64,000 nucleotides of DNA, taken from assembly GCA_017397935.1 (NCBI GenBank), contig JAFQHN010000002.1:1-64000 (forward strand). The letters are read 5' to 3'. Positions 42,850 through 51,341 of this stretch are shown one piece after another. The position numbers were made by a program, and so were the translations under genes. The notes beneath the pieces are model-generated. The model was given only the letters and a program-made list of their open reading frames with translations. It ran no database searches and had not been told where the DNA came from. This DNA is from Bacillota bacterium (GTDB lineage Bacteria > Bacillota > Dehalobacteriia > UBA4068 > UBA4997). The stretch's first letter is position 1; each line of letters begins with the position of its first letter.

Positions 42850-44421
42850 TTATTCAGCACAAGTCTTAACAAAATCGCTGATCAGCGGATGCGGATACTC
42901 CGGACGGGACAAAAATTCCGGGTGATACTGGCAGCCCACAAACCATTTATGCTGCGGCAGCTCCACGATCTCCACAAAACCGGCCTCGGACGAGCGACCG
43001 GCAAACTTTAAGCCGGCAGCACGCAGAACCGCCTCGGATTCTTCCTTCAACACATAGCGGTGACGGTGGCGCTCCATGATCTCGCCCTTGCCGTAAACCG
43101 CTGCGGCCTTGCTGTCCAACGCCAGCTCCACCGCAAACAGGCCGCCTTCCAGAGTGCCGCCCTGCCGCGCCTGCCCACGGATGTTAAACAAAACATCGGG
43201 CTGGCCGCTTTCGGGCATATCAGCCTTGATCTGCGCCACATTACGGGCAAATTCCACCACGGCAGCGTGCATACCCATGCCCACCGCCAGCAGCGGGATA
43301 TTATTCTTACGGGCATAACCGGCCGTTAAGATCATGCCGTCGGTGCCGCGGAAGCCGAAGCCGTCGGGGATAACCAAACCGGCATAACCGGCCAATTTCT
43401 CGTCCACATTTTCGGCAGTTATCTCCTGCGCCGCAATCAGCTCGATCTCGGTATGCAGGCCGCAGTTAATGGCACAATGGCGCAGCGCCTCGGCCAGACT
43501 GATGTAAGCATCCGGGAGAGCGGTATATTTGCCCACCAGACCCAGACGCACGGTTTTATTCTCGGCCAGACTGCGCTGATAAAATTCTTCCCAATCGCTG
43601 ATATTGGCCTTGGCCTCGGGCAGATTTAACTTCTCGGCCACAATTTTATCCAGTCCCTGACGGTGCAGATTCAGCGGCAGCTCATAAACATTATCGGTAT
43701 AAAGCTGCTGGATAACCGCCTCACGGTCAATATCACAGAACAGCGAAACCTTGTTGACAGCACTCTCATCCAGCTCAACATCGCTGCGGCAGATAATAAC
43801 GTCCGGCTGAATACCCAGGCTGCGCAGAGTTTTTACGCTGTGCTGTACCGGCTTGGTTTTGATCTCACCGGCCAGATTAAGATAAGGCACCAGCGCCACA
43901 TGGATGAACAGCGTGTTATGGCGGCCCAAATCACGGCGCATCTGACGAATTGCCTCAATAAAGGCCAGCGATTCAATATCACCCACCACGCCGCCAATCT
44001 CCACGATGATCACATCAAAATCATGGGCAGCCAAATCATTGGTGATGGTGCGTTTGATCTCATTGGTAATGTGCGGAATAACCTGTACGGTATTGCCGCC
44101 GAAGTCGCCGGCGCGTTCTCTGTCCAAAATACGGCGGTAAATGCGACCCAGAGTGGTGCAGGCATTACCCGAGAAGCTGACATTCATAAAACGCTCATAA
44201 TGGCCCATGGCCAGGTCGGTTTCCATACCGTCGTTGGTCACAAAAACCTCGCCGTGCTGATAAGGATTCATCAGCCCGTTATCGGTATTAAAATAAGTAT
44301 CCAGGCGCTGTACGCCAACCTTTAAGCCGCGGCTCTTCAACAGCTTGCCCAAAGAGGCAGCAGTTAAACCCTTGCCCACCGAAGAAACTACACCACCGGT
44401 GAAAAATATATATTTCGTCAT
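42850..44421 (-). CDS. pyrG: CTP synthase homologue lacking the glutaminase cysteine
   Basis: This is a 523-residue protein with full CTP synthase layout. ATG 44421 follows GAGGAT. The synthase domain has GGVVSSVGKGLTAASLG, GEVFVTNDGMETDLAMGHYERF in normal order, and IVEIGGVVGDIESL. In the glutamine amidotransferase domain the usual GxCLGMQ reads VGMGMH, with Gly381 (codon GGC at 43279-43281) in place of the nucleophile Cys. The glutamine-binding GGTMRLG is GGTLEGG. The YHPE of the triad remains. By family knowledge such a protein could only use free ammonia. Several normally fixed positions in the synthase part also differ (DTYFNTDNG). It may be a divergent paralogue. It lies next to argS. 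Confidence 0.9.
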   Translation of the reverse strand: MTKYIFFTGGVVSSVGKGLTAASLGKLLKSRGLKVGVQRLDTYFNTDNGLMNPYQHGEVFVTNDGMETDLAMGHYERFMNVSFSGNACTTLGRIYRRILDRERAGDFGGNTVQVIPHITNEIKRTITNDLAAHDFDVIIVEIGGVVGDIESLAFIEAIRQMRRDLGRHNTLFIHVALVPYLNLAGEIKTKPVQHSVKTLRSLGIQPDVIICRSDVELDESAVNKVSLFCDIDREAVIQQLYTDNVYELPLNLHRQGLDKIVAEKLNLPEAKANISDWEEFYQRSLAENKTVRLGLVGKYTALPDAYISLAEALRHCAINCGLHTEIELIAAQEITAENVDEKLAGYAGLVIPDGFGFRGTDGMILTAGYARKNNIPLLAVGMGMHAAVVEFARNVAQIKADMPESGQPDVLFNIRGQARQGGTLEGGLFAVELALDSKAAAVYGKGEIMERHRHRYVLKEESEAVLRAAGLKFAGRSSEAGFVEIVELPQHKWFVGCQYHPEFLSRPEYPHPLISDFVKTCAE

Positions 44422-44446
44422 ATTCTCATCCTCTTTGCTCATAAAA

Positions 44447-46135
44447 TTACATTTTCAGCGGGGCTGATACACCCAGCAATCCCAAGCACTTGGCTACCGC
44501 ACCGGCAGTTACCCTGCACAGCCAAAGTCTGGCCATCTGAACATCAGCATCCACACCCAGCACACGGCAGTTGCCGTAAAAACTGTGGAACAAACCGGAA
44601 AGCTCCATAACATAAGCCGCAATTTTATGCGGTGCCTCCTGCACAGCGGCCGCCACGATTTCATCAGGCAGCTCCAACAGGCGGCGCAGCAGATCCCGCT
44701 CGCTCTCCTCCTTCAACAGGCTGAAATCAACCTTATCGGGCGCCGCAAGTTCAATACCCTGCTCGGCAGCCTGTGCGATAATGCTGTTGATGCGGGCATG
44801 AGCATACTGCACATAATAAACGGGGTTATCCATAGACTGGCTCTTGGCCAAATCCAAATCAAAATCCATCTGGCTGTCAGCCGAGCGCATTACAAAGAAG
44901 AAACGGGCAGCATCCTTGCCAACCTCCTCCACCAGCTCCTCCAAAGTCACATAAGTACCGGCACGCTTAGACATTCTCATGATCTCGCCGCCGGAGAACA
45001 AACGCACCAGCTGCATCAAAATTACTTCCAGATTCTCCGAGGGGTAACCCAAAGCACCCACAGCGGCCTTCAAACGGGCCACATGGCCGTGGTGATCCGC
45101 CCCCCAAATGTTGATAAGACGCTCATAACCGCGCTCAAACTTATTCTTGTGATAAGCAATATCGGCGGTGTAATAGGTAGGGATGCCGTTGGCACGCACC
45201 AGCACCTCGGGCTTCTCGCAGCCGTATTTGTCAGCCGCAAACCACAAAGCACCCTCCTGCTCGATCAAAGCATTATCGGCCCCCAGCTCTTCAACCACTT
45301 TTTTAACATCACCGGCATCATGCAGCGTCTGCTCGCTGAACCAAACATCATAATGCACACCGTAATGCTCCAATGCGGTGCGGATAGCGCTGATTTTCTT
45401 CTCCAACGCATAGCGTGTCAAAATCTCGCGGCGCAGATTCTCCTTCACCGTCAGCAGCTTATCACCCTCCACGGCAATATATTCAGCCACGGTGCGGGTA
45501 ATATCCTCGCCATGATAGCCGTCCTCCGGGAAGGGAACATCCTGGCCCAACTGCTGCAAATAACGGGCTTCCAGAGAAAGACCGAAGTTCTCAATCTGCT
45601 TACCGGCGTCATTGATGTAATACTCCCGGCCCACCTGATAACCGGCGGCCTGCATAATATTGGCCAGACTGTCACCGATGGCAGCACCGCGAGCGTTACC
45701 CAGGTGCAGCTCTCCCGTGGGGTTGGCCGATACAAACTCCACATTGACCTTATGGCCGGCGCCAAATTCACTCTCGCCGAATTTTTCACCGCGGGCAGCA
45801 GCATCAGCCAAACCGTCGGTCAGCCAGTTAGCCTTCATGCGGAAGTTGATAAAACCGGCACCGGCAATCTCCACGCCCTCCACCCAGGTGGCAGGTTCAT
45901 CCTTATACAAATGCACCAAAATCGCCTCGGCAATCTTTCTGGGCGGCATCTTGGCCTGACGAGCCAGCAGCATGGCCAGGTTGGCGGCAAAATCGCCGTG
46001 CGCCTTCTCACGCGGGCGCTCAATCACAAAATCCGGCAGCTCCTCAAAATTAAGCTCTCCGGCCTCTTTGGCAGCGGTGGCCGCCGCCAGCAAATCTTTT
46101 TTCAGTTCCCAACGAGTTTCTTCCAACCAGTTCAT
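44447..46135 (-). CDS. argS: Arginyl-tRNA synthetase
   Basis: This is a 562-residue class I synthetase charging tRNA-Arg. The N-terminal additional domain (HGDFAANLAMLLAR), the HIGH-like FVSANPTGELHLGNARGAA split by normal residues, the KMSKS-like MRMSKRAGTYV (about 387) and the C-terminal helical anticodon domain are all present. The start codon overlaps the stop of the thioesterase gene by four bases (46132-46135), so translation is probably coupled. Confidence 0.96.
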   Translation of the reverse strand: MNWLEETRWELKKDLLAAATAAKEAGELNFEELPDFVIERPREKAHGDFAANLAMLLARQAKMPPRKIAEAILVHLYKDEPATWVEGVEIAGAGFINFRMKANWLTDGLADAAARGEKFGESEFGAGHKVNVEFVSANPTGELHLGNARGAAIGDSLANIMQAAGYQVGREYYINDAGKQIENFGLSLEARYLQQLGQDVPFPEDGYHGEDITRTVAEYIAVEGDKLLTVKENLRREILTRYALEKKISAIRTALEHYGVHYDVWFSEQTLHDAGDVKKVVEELGADNALIEQEGALWFAADKYGCEKPEVLVRANGIPTYYTADIAYHKNKFERGYERLINIWGADHHGHVARLKAAVGALGYPSENLEVILMQLVRLFSGGEIMRMSKRAGTYVTLEELVEEVGKDAARFFFVMRSADSQMDFDLDLAKSQSMDNPVYYVQYAHARINSIIAQAAEQGIELAAPDKVDFSLLKEESERDLLRRLLELPDEIVAAAVQEAPHKIAAYVMELSGLFHSFYGNCRVLGVDADVQMARLWLCRVTAGAVAKCLGLLGVSAPLKM

Positions 46136-46641
46136 CTACTGATACCCTCCTGTTCGTCCTGCGCAAAGCCAAGCTCGGCAAGGTTCCGCTTCTCTCGCGG
46201 AAAATCAATCTCTTTATCCTGAATATACAATGTAACCGTGCCGGAAACCACCAGCTCATCGGCATCATCTCTCACATCCACGGTATAAATGCCCAAATGT
46301 CGGCCGCGATTTTTCTCTTTGGCCACAGCGTGCAAGGTGCCGCCGCTGCAAGTATTGTGGTAATTCATCGAAAGCTGTTCGGGCGTCACAAAAAACCCGC
46401 GTGACATCGCCGCCTTGCCGGCCGCCTGACCAATCAGAGCCGCCAACCAGCCGCCATGCACATTACCCTGAGAGTTAAGATGGCGTTTTAACAGCGGCAT
46501 GATCATGTGAGCATAACCCAAACCGTACTCCACCAGCTCAATGCCATCGGAGTGATAAGAGTTTTCATTCTCATTGATGTATTCGATTTTCGTCGCCCAG
46601 TCTGCATCCTTAAAAGACGGGCGCAGCGCTGAATCTGCCAT
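46132..46641 (-). CDS. PaaI-type hot-dog thioesterase
   Basis: This is a 169-residue single hot-dog protein. AAGGAGGGG precedes ATG 46641. HLNSQGNVHGGWLAALIGQAAGK is the thioesterase motif, in two parts around the HGG. The opening DADWATKIEYINENEN is shared with both halves of the protein at 15886-16887, so they are paralogues. It probably hydrolyses acyl- or aryl-CoA esters; the substrate is unknown. Its overlap with argS is unusual in content and may reflect only compact gene order. Confidence 0.85.
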   Translation of the reverse strand: MADSALRPSFKDADWATKIEYINENENSYHSDGIELVEYGLGYAHMIMPLLKRHLNSQGNVHGGWLAALIGQAAGKAAMSRGFFVTPEQLSMNYHNTCSGGTLHAVAKEKNRGRHLGIYTVDVRDDADELVVSGTVTLYIQDKEIDFPREKRNLAELGFAQDEQEGISR

Positions 46642-46836
46642 AGTTTCCCCTCCTTAAACCAAAATGAAACCCAAATGCCGCCCATAAATTTATTGTTGAT
46701 GGGCACAGCTATGATATTTTAGCTTAACCTAATAAATTATAGCAAATTTTGCTGCACCTGTCTATGCCATATACCACATAAAAAACAAGAAAAACATTTT
46801 ATTTCGCCATATTGTACTTATATTATGTTTATATAA

Positions 46837-47595
46837 TTACTTCTGCAAATGCGATGCCACCGCCAGCGCCCAAACCGACGCCGCACCCTGTTCCCGCAAT
46901 ACTGCGGCCGCTTCCCGCATGGTGGCCCCGCTGGTGATAATATCGTCCACCAGAATAACCTTTTTCCCACGCACCTTATCGGCAGCCGCACCGGACGCAA
47001 AAGCACCCTGCAAATTGGCCTCACGCTCGGCAGGTGTCAGCCTGTGCTGCGGGCGGGTATCATCCACACGGCAAACAGCCCCGGCACACACCGGCAAACT
47101 AAGCTGCCTGCCCAAGGCTTTGGCCAGCAGCTCACTCTGGTTATAACCCCTTATGCGCCGGCGCTCAATATGCAGCGGTATCGGCACGATAACATCTGCC
47201 TGCACATTATTTTCGGCCGCAAACTGCCGCCACCGTGCCGCCAACAGGCGCCCAAAAGGCTGTGCCAGCCGTAAATTGTTGTGATATTTCAGCAGCCGCA
47301 GGCGGTATCTGGTTTTATCCGCATAAGGCACACAGGATAACATCTGCTGCGGCCATTCCCCCTGCCCGTAATGATGACAGGTATGCTGCGGCCAATTTGG
47401 ACTCGGCATATAAGCCAGACAGTTGGGGCAGCAGATAAGCGAGGTCAGCTTGTCCGCACAGGCGGCACAGAGCAAATCCTCCGCCGCATTGGGCATAGAA
47501 GCACCGCAGCAGGGACAGCCATCGTCCGGCCACAGCAATCTCCCCAAATTTTGCCGCCAATTCCCCAAAACCTCACCCCCGTTTAATAACAGCAC
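46837..47595 (-). CDS. comFC: ComF family phosphoribosyltransferase-like protein
   Basis: This is a protein of up to 252 residues with an N-terminal four-cysteine zinc ribbon (CPCC, CAAC) plus a second pair (CPNC). A type I phosphoribosyltransferase fold follows, with VIVPIPLHIERRRIRGYNQSE split by normal residues and the PRPP loop VILVDDIITSGATM. ComFC acts in DNA uptake during competence. No comFA helicase is adjacent. The GTG at 47595 overlaps the preceding gene by 23 bases; a TTG at 47568 is an alternative start. Confidence 0.88.
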   Translation of the reverse strand: MLLLNGGEVLGNWRQNLGRLLWPDDGCPCCGASMPNAAEDLLCAACADKLTSLICCPNCLAYMPSPNWPQHTCHHYGQGEWPQQMLSCVPYADKTRYRLRLLKYHNNLRLAQPFGRLLAARWRQFAAENNVQADVIVPIPLHIERRRIRGYNQSELLAKALGRQLSLPVCAGAVCRVDDTRPQHRLTPAEREANLQGAFASGAAADKVRGKKVILVDDIITSGATMREAAAVLREQGAASVWALAVASHLQK

Positions 47596-48010
47596 CTGCT
47601 TTGCTCACTCTTTTTCGGCTGATCTTCCTGCATTGTCCGTTGGGCAGAATCCGCCAAAAATCACAGCCGCCGCCGGCCGCCATGCGCCACAGCCGCCGCA
47701 CATCATGCTGATTAAGCAGGCCAAAATCAAAGTCTGCCGTCAGGCGTTCCAGCAATATTCGACGCGCTTTACCCAAATTACCCAAATCGGCAGCATAAAC
47801 ATCAATGCGGCAATAATTGGGCCCCAACTGCCGCCGTATTTTCCGCAAGGCCTGCTCAATTTTGGTATCGGGCAGAGCCGCCGCCGGGATTATTACCGCC
47901 CGTGGCTGCTGCCGCCTGATTTGCCGCACAACCGCCGCCAGCAGACACAGACCGCACAGCACCGCCCCGCCAATAATATACACGCTGATACACAAGCACA
48001 ACCCCGGCAT
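47573..48010 (-). CDS. Hypothetical membrane-anchored protein
   Basis: This is a 145-residue protein of unknown family. ATG 48010 follows GGGGG at eight bases. One strong N-terminal membrane segment (LCLCISVYIIGGAVLCGLCLLAAVV) is followed by a basic soluble part. No known motif is found. Its stop overlaps the start region of comFC, so the two are probably translated together. The longer of two start choices (GTG 48019) would add three residues. Confidence 0.65.
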   Translation of the reverse strand: MPGLCLCISVYIIGGAVLCGLCLLAAVVRQIRRQQPRAVIIPAAALPDTKIEQALRKIRRQLGPNYCRIDVYAADLGNLGKARRILLERLTADFDFGLLNQHDVRRLWRMAAGGGCDFWRILPNGQCRKISRKRVSKAGAVIKRG

Positions 48011-48103
48011 CAACCGCACCCCCAGTAACCTGATATATTGCTGTATATGCCGCCGATTACCGGGGTAGTTACAAATCAGTTATACATTTTTATAAATTTA
48101 TTT

Positions 48104-50791
48104 TTAATACAGATTAAATAAAATCTTGGCAATCTCGGCACGGGTTATGCCGTTAAGCGGGCGGATGGTTTCATCCTCATAGCCGCCCACAAACCCCAGA
48201 GTAACCAGCCTATCCACATCCTGTTTGGCCCAGACGCTGATTTGATCGGCGTCGGCAAAATTCTGCTCCTCGGCCGGGTATTTGTCCGTTAAAATACGGC
48301 TGATAACCGCCATGGCCTCTTGTCGGCTGATGTTGCTGCGGGGATAAAAATAGCTTTCTCCCTTAACATCCTGCCCCATCATAATGCCCTCGGCATAAAC
48401 CGCACGGATGGCACCCAGCGCCCAACCGGGCAGCTCCGGCCGGTCGGCATACGGCAGCGGAATAGCCTGCGAGGTATCCAGACCCAGATAACGGGCAGCC
48501 ACCACCGCAAATTCGGCACGGGTAAGGTTGCGGTTGGGGTTAAATGTCAACTCCCCTGCGGCATTTTGCTCACCCTGCATCAAACCCACCGCCGAAAGAT
48601 AAGCAATATGGTCAGCCGCCCAATGTTCGGCCGGCACATCCACATACTTCAATTCGGCGGCAGCCTCGCCCACCGTCACGGTGATGGATTTGCGCGCCAG
48701 CATACCGTTATCATCCTCCACCACCACCGTCAGGCGATGTTTACCCTCGGCCAAATCACTGAACGCCAGCTCGACCACACCGGAGGATTTATCATAAATA
48801 AACTCCTGCGGCTTGCCGTCCAGCAGCACCGTGATCTGCTCATAATCCGGGAAGTACGCGCCGTAACCGGCTGTTACTCGCCAGCCAAAGTTCACATACT
48901 CACCCACAGCAATCTCCTTGGGCAGATTTACCGCCACAATGGCCGTGCTGTCACCAGTCTGGTTCTGCACCGCCACGCTTGCCTCAATATCCCCCACCTT
49001 GGCCACGATACGGCCGCTTTCATCATCACCGCCGGCCCGGAAAATTACCGCACCGTCTGCCGCGGCCTTAATACTGCCGATGTCGCCCTCCACCGTCCAT
49101 TCCACGCTGTCGGCGCTCATCATCACCTTTTCGCCCTGATACAAACCAAGGGCCGTCAGCTCCACCGTATTACCGGGCAGAGCCGATATGGCAGTCTGGG
49201 TTTTGCCGTCACGCTGAATACGCAGGCCGTCCACCGCTGGGATAATATAAATATTCTGCTCGGCCGATATACCCTTATATTCGGCCTCCACCGTTACCTT
49301 GCCGGTTTCATCCCCGGCATGAAACACCGCATAGCCGTACTCATTGACGATTTGCGGTTCTTCTTCATCATTATTATCGTTATCATTAACGGCAGCCTCA
49401 CCATTATCAGCACCGGCAATATCAGCGGTCACTTCGGCAGCAATATCCTCCCAATCCAGGGTTTCAATCTCACCGAAATCATCGTCCACCCACCAATCAA
49501 CCTCGGATTTGATTTCCACCGGGGCCAGCGTATTATCCAGCAGGGCGGCGGTCAAATCCATATCCGCACCGGCCAGCAGATAACGCCCCTCGGGCTTGAT
49601 GTGCAGCAGCTCTCTATCGCCCTTATCGGGGTCCTGCTGCACCAGGAAAATATAGTTGGCGCACAGACGCGGTTTGCCGTCGGACGGAGAATTTACCACC
49701 GCAAGCGTCTCTCCGCCCCGCCGAACAGACATCACCGAGGAGCCGCCGCCGTCCAGCGTCAGCGCATTCTGCACACCCATAGCCAGCATTTCCTCGGCCA
49801 AAATTTCAGGCGATAAGCCCACGCTGTAACCGGCCTGCCGCCCGTCATTCTCATAGAAAATCATACTGCCGTCATCCATAAAACCAACCGCCGAGCGTGC
49901 AGCCTTGCCGGTGGGCACACCGGTAACTGCCGGCTGGCCGTCCAGCAGCAGACTCTTGCCGCCCACCGCATATTTGGCCTCCTCCCAGGCCTCATCTGCC
50001 GATGTCACGGTCAGCTCCACTTTATCGCCCTCACGGAATACAGCCACCTTGGTGGCATCACCCGTGGCAGCCACCGTCAGCAGCATCTGGTCATCGGCCA
50101 GCGGTGTAGATGTGGCAGTTTCGCTGACATCCACCACCCGGAGGCGGATCTTGCAGCCAATGCTGATCTCATCATCTTCATCCAGTTTTTCCAGCAGCAC
50201 ATTGGTGCCCATGCCGGAGATCCTGCTCTCAGTACCCCAGTTATGGTCATACAAATTTACGGTGTAGGATGAACGGGTTTTGTTCAGATTCTCCACCTTT
50301 ACCTCGGCATTATCACCCGTCAGCTTCATATCCAGCTGCGGCTTGCCAAAGATATAACTGCCGTCCTCACGGAAGCCCACCGCATAGGCACCGCCGGCCG
50401 AGGTTATCAGCCTGCCGTCCACAATCACCATACCAATGGGCACACCGCTGTCAGTATTAAAAAAGTCGGCATTGATGCCCGCCAGCACGCTGTAATCCAA
50501 ATCGGTACGCATATATTCCGCCACATACCCAATGGACGAGCGCCCGTAAAAGCCGCGGCCGTAAGCCACCACCGGCAGCACATCGCCCCCCGGCTGATAC
50601 TTGATATAATGTGCCTTCTGCACCCCCAAACTGTTCTGGGCCGCCACATCATAATAAGTCACATCATCCTGCGCCAGCGGATATTGCTGCGGATACTGCC
50701 GGGTGTAGGCCAAGGCAGGCTGCACCGCCAAAAACAACAGCAGCACCGCCGAGAGTAAATACACCAGTTTTGCCTTAAAACACAACTGCAT
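48104..50791 (-). CDS. Exported phosphodiester glycosidase (NAGPA-like) protein with three SLH domains
   Basis: This is an 895-residue surface protein. A signal peptide (KLVYLLSAVLLLFLAVQPALA) begins it. A NAGPA-type domain has VLAGINADFFNTDSGVPIGM near residue 105, then a GVQNALTLDGGGSSVM motif near 345. A long middle with bacterial Ig-like strands includes an acidic Asp/Asn/Glu run near 470. Three S-layer homology repeats end it (VPAEHWAADHIAYL, GWALGAIRAVYAEGIM, VWAKQDVDRLVTLGF). SLH domains bind pyruvylated cell-wall polymers. The enzyme domain may release sugar phosphates from wall glycopolymers; the substrate is unproven. Confidence 0.9.
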   Translation of the reverse strand: MQLCFKAKLVYLLSAVLLLFLAVQPALAYTRQYPQQYPLAQDDVTYYDVAAQNSLGVQKAHYIKYQPGGDVLPVVAYGRGFYGRSSIGYVAEYMRTDLDYSVLAGINADFFNTDSGVPIGMVIVDGRLITSAGGAYAVGFREDGSYIFGKPQLDMKLTGDNAEVKVENLNKTRSSYTVNLYDHNWGTESRISGMGTNVLLEKLDEDDEISIGCKIRLRVVDVSETATSTPLADDQMLLTVAATGDATKVAVFREGDKVELTVTSADEAWEEAKYAVGGKSLLLDGQPAVTGVPTGKAARSAVGFMDDGSMIFYENDGRQAGYSVGLSPEILAEEMLAMGVQNALTLDGGGSSVMSVRRGGETLAVVNSPSDGKPRLCANYIFLVQQDPDKGDRELLHIKPEGRYLLAGADMDLTAALLDNTLAPVEIKSEVDWWVDDDFGEIETLDWEDIAAEVTADIAGADNGEAAVNDNDNNDEEEPQIVNEYGYAVFHAGDETGKVTVEAEYKGISAEQNIYIIPAVDGLRIQRDGKTQTAISALPGNTVELTALGLYQGEKVMMSADSVEWTVEGDIGSIKAAADGAVIFRAGGDDESGRIVAKVGDIEASVAVQNQTGDSTAIVAVNLPKEIAVGEYVNFGWRVTAGYGAYFPDYEQITVLLDGKPQEFIYDKSSGVVELAFSDLAEGKHRLTVVVEDDNGMLARKSITVTVGEAAAELKYVDVPAEHWAADHIAYLSAVGLMQGEQNAAGELTFNPNRNLTRAEFAVVAARYLGLDTSQAIPLPYADRPELPGWALGAIRAVYAEGIMMGQDVKGESYFYPRSNISRQEAMAVISRILTDKYPAEEQNFADADQISVWAKQDVDRLVTLGFVGGYEDETIRPLNGITRAEIAKILFNLY

Positions 50792-50866
50792 AGAAAAAAA
50801 TCCTCCCTCAAAAAATCACAACTGTTACAACTACCGATACCGTTTTTTAAGCACCATATATTATAG

Positions 50867-50908
50867 CAAAAAAGCAACCGCAATAAAACCCCTGCGGCTG
50901 CTTTTTTC
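50867..50908. terminator. Bidirectional terminator after spoIIID
   Basis: AAAAAGCA-CCGCA and TGCGG-TGCTTTTT pair with one mismatch and T-runs on both strands, 31 nt beyond the spoIIID stop. Confidence 0.85.
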
Positions 50909-50939
50909 ACCTTTTGTCAGATTTTACTATTGGCAAATA

Positions 50940-51239
50940 TCACCGGTTATAATTCAATGTCTGCACCTGCTGTATCTGCTGCACCTGTTGTTCATGGTGT
51001 TCATACTTGCGCTTGGTGGCCATACCGCCGCGCAGGTGCCTCTCTGCCTTGTTATTCTCCAAAATTTCCTTGACCTGCCCCGCCACCACCTCATTCAGCA
51101 GCGGCAGGCGCTCGGTCACATCCTTATGTACCGTACTTTTGCTCACCCCGAAAACCCCTGCCGTCTGCCGCACCGTCGATTTACTTTCGATTATATAATT
51201 GCTGATTTGCAAAACCCGTTGGCGGATATATTCCTGCAT
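50940..51239 (-). CDS. spoIIID: Stage III sporulation transcription factor SpoIIID
   Basis: This is a 99-residue helix-turn-helix protein. ATG 51239 follows GGGAGG. MQEYIRQRVLQISNYIIESK, STVRQTAGVFGVSKSTVHKD and TERLP are near-identical to known SpoIIID. The C-terminus is extended with a Gln-rich tail (QQVQQIQQVQ) beyond the usual length. SpoIIID acts in the mother cell after sigma-E to switch genes on and off. A hairpin overlaps its ribosome site. Its presence is the strongest sporulation marker here. Confidence 0.96.
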   Translation of the reverse strand: MQEYIRQRVLQISNYIIESKSTVRQTAGVFGVSKSTVHKDVTERLPLLNEVVAGQVKEILENNKAERHLRGGMATKRKYEHHEQQVQQIQQVQTLNYNR

Positions 51240-51241
51240 AA

Positions 51242-51297
51242 AAATAAGCCTCCCGAACATCAAACTTTGTTAAAGTCTATGCCCGAAAGGCTTATTT
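51242..51297 (-). promoter_or_regulatory. Hairpin overlapping the spoIIID ribosome binding site
   Basis: AAATAAGCCT and AGGCTTATTT (51288-51297 with 51242-51251) form a perfect 10-bp stem on the minus strand. The 3' arm contains part of the GGGAGG site, and the T-run leads into ATG 51239. It could be a terminator for the upstream aminopeptidase gene, or a fold that limits spoIIID translation on readthrough transcripts. Confidence 0.5.
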
Positions 51298-51341
51298 ATG
51301 AGGCCTATTTCAGCCACTTATATTATCTGCCTATGCCAGCA

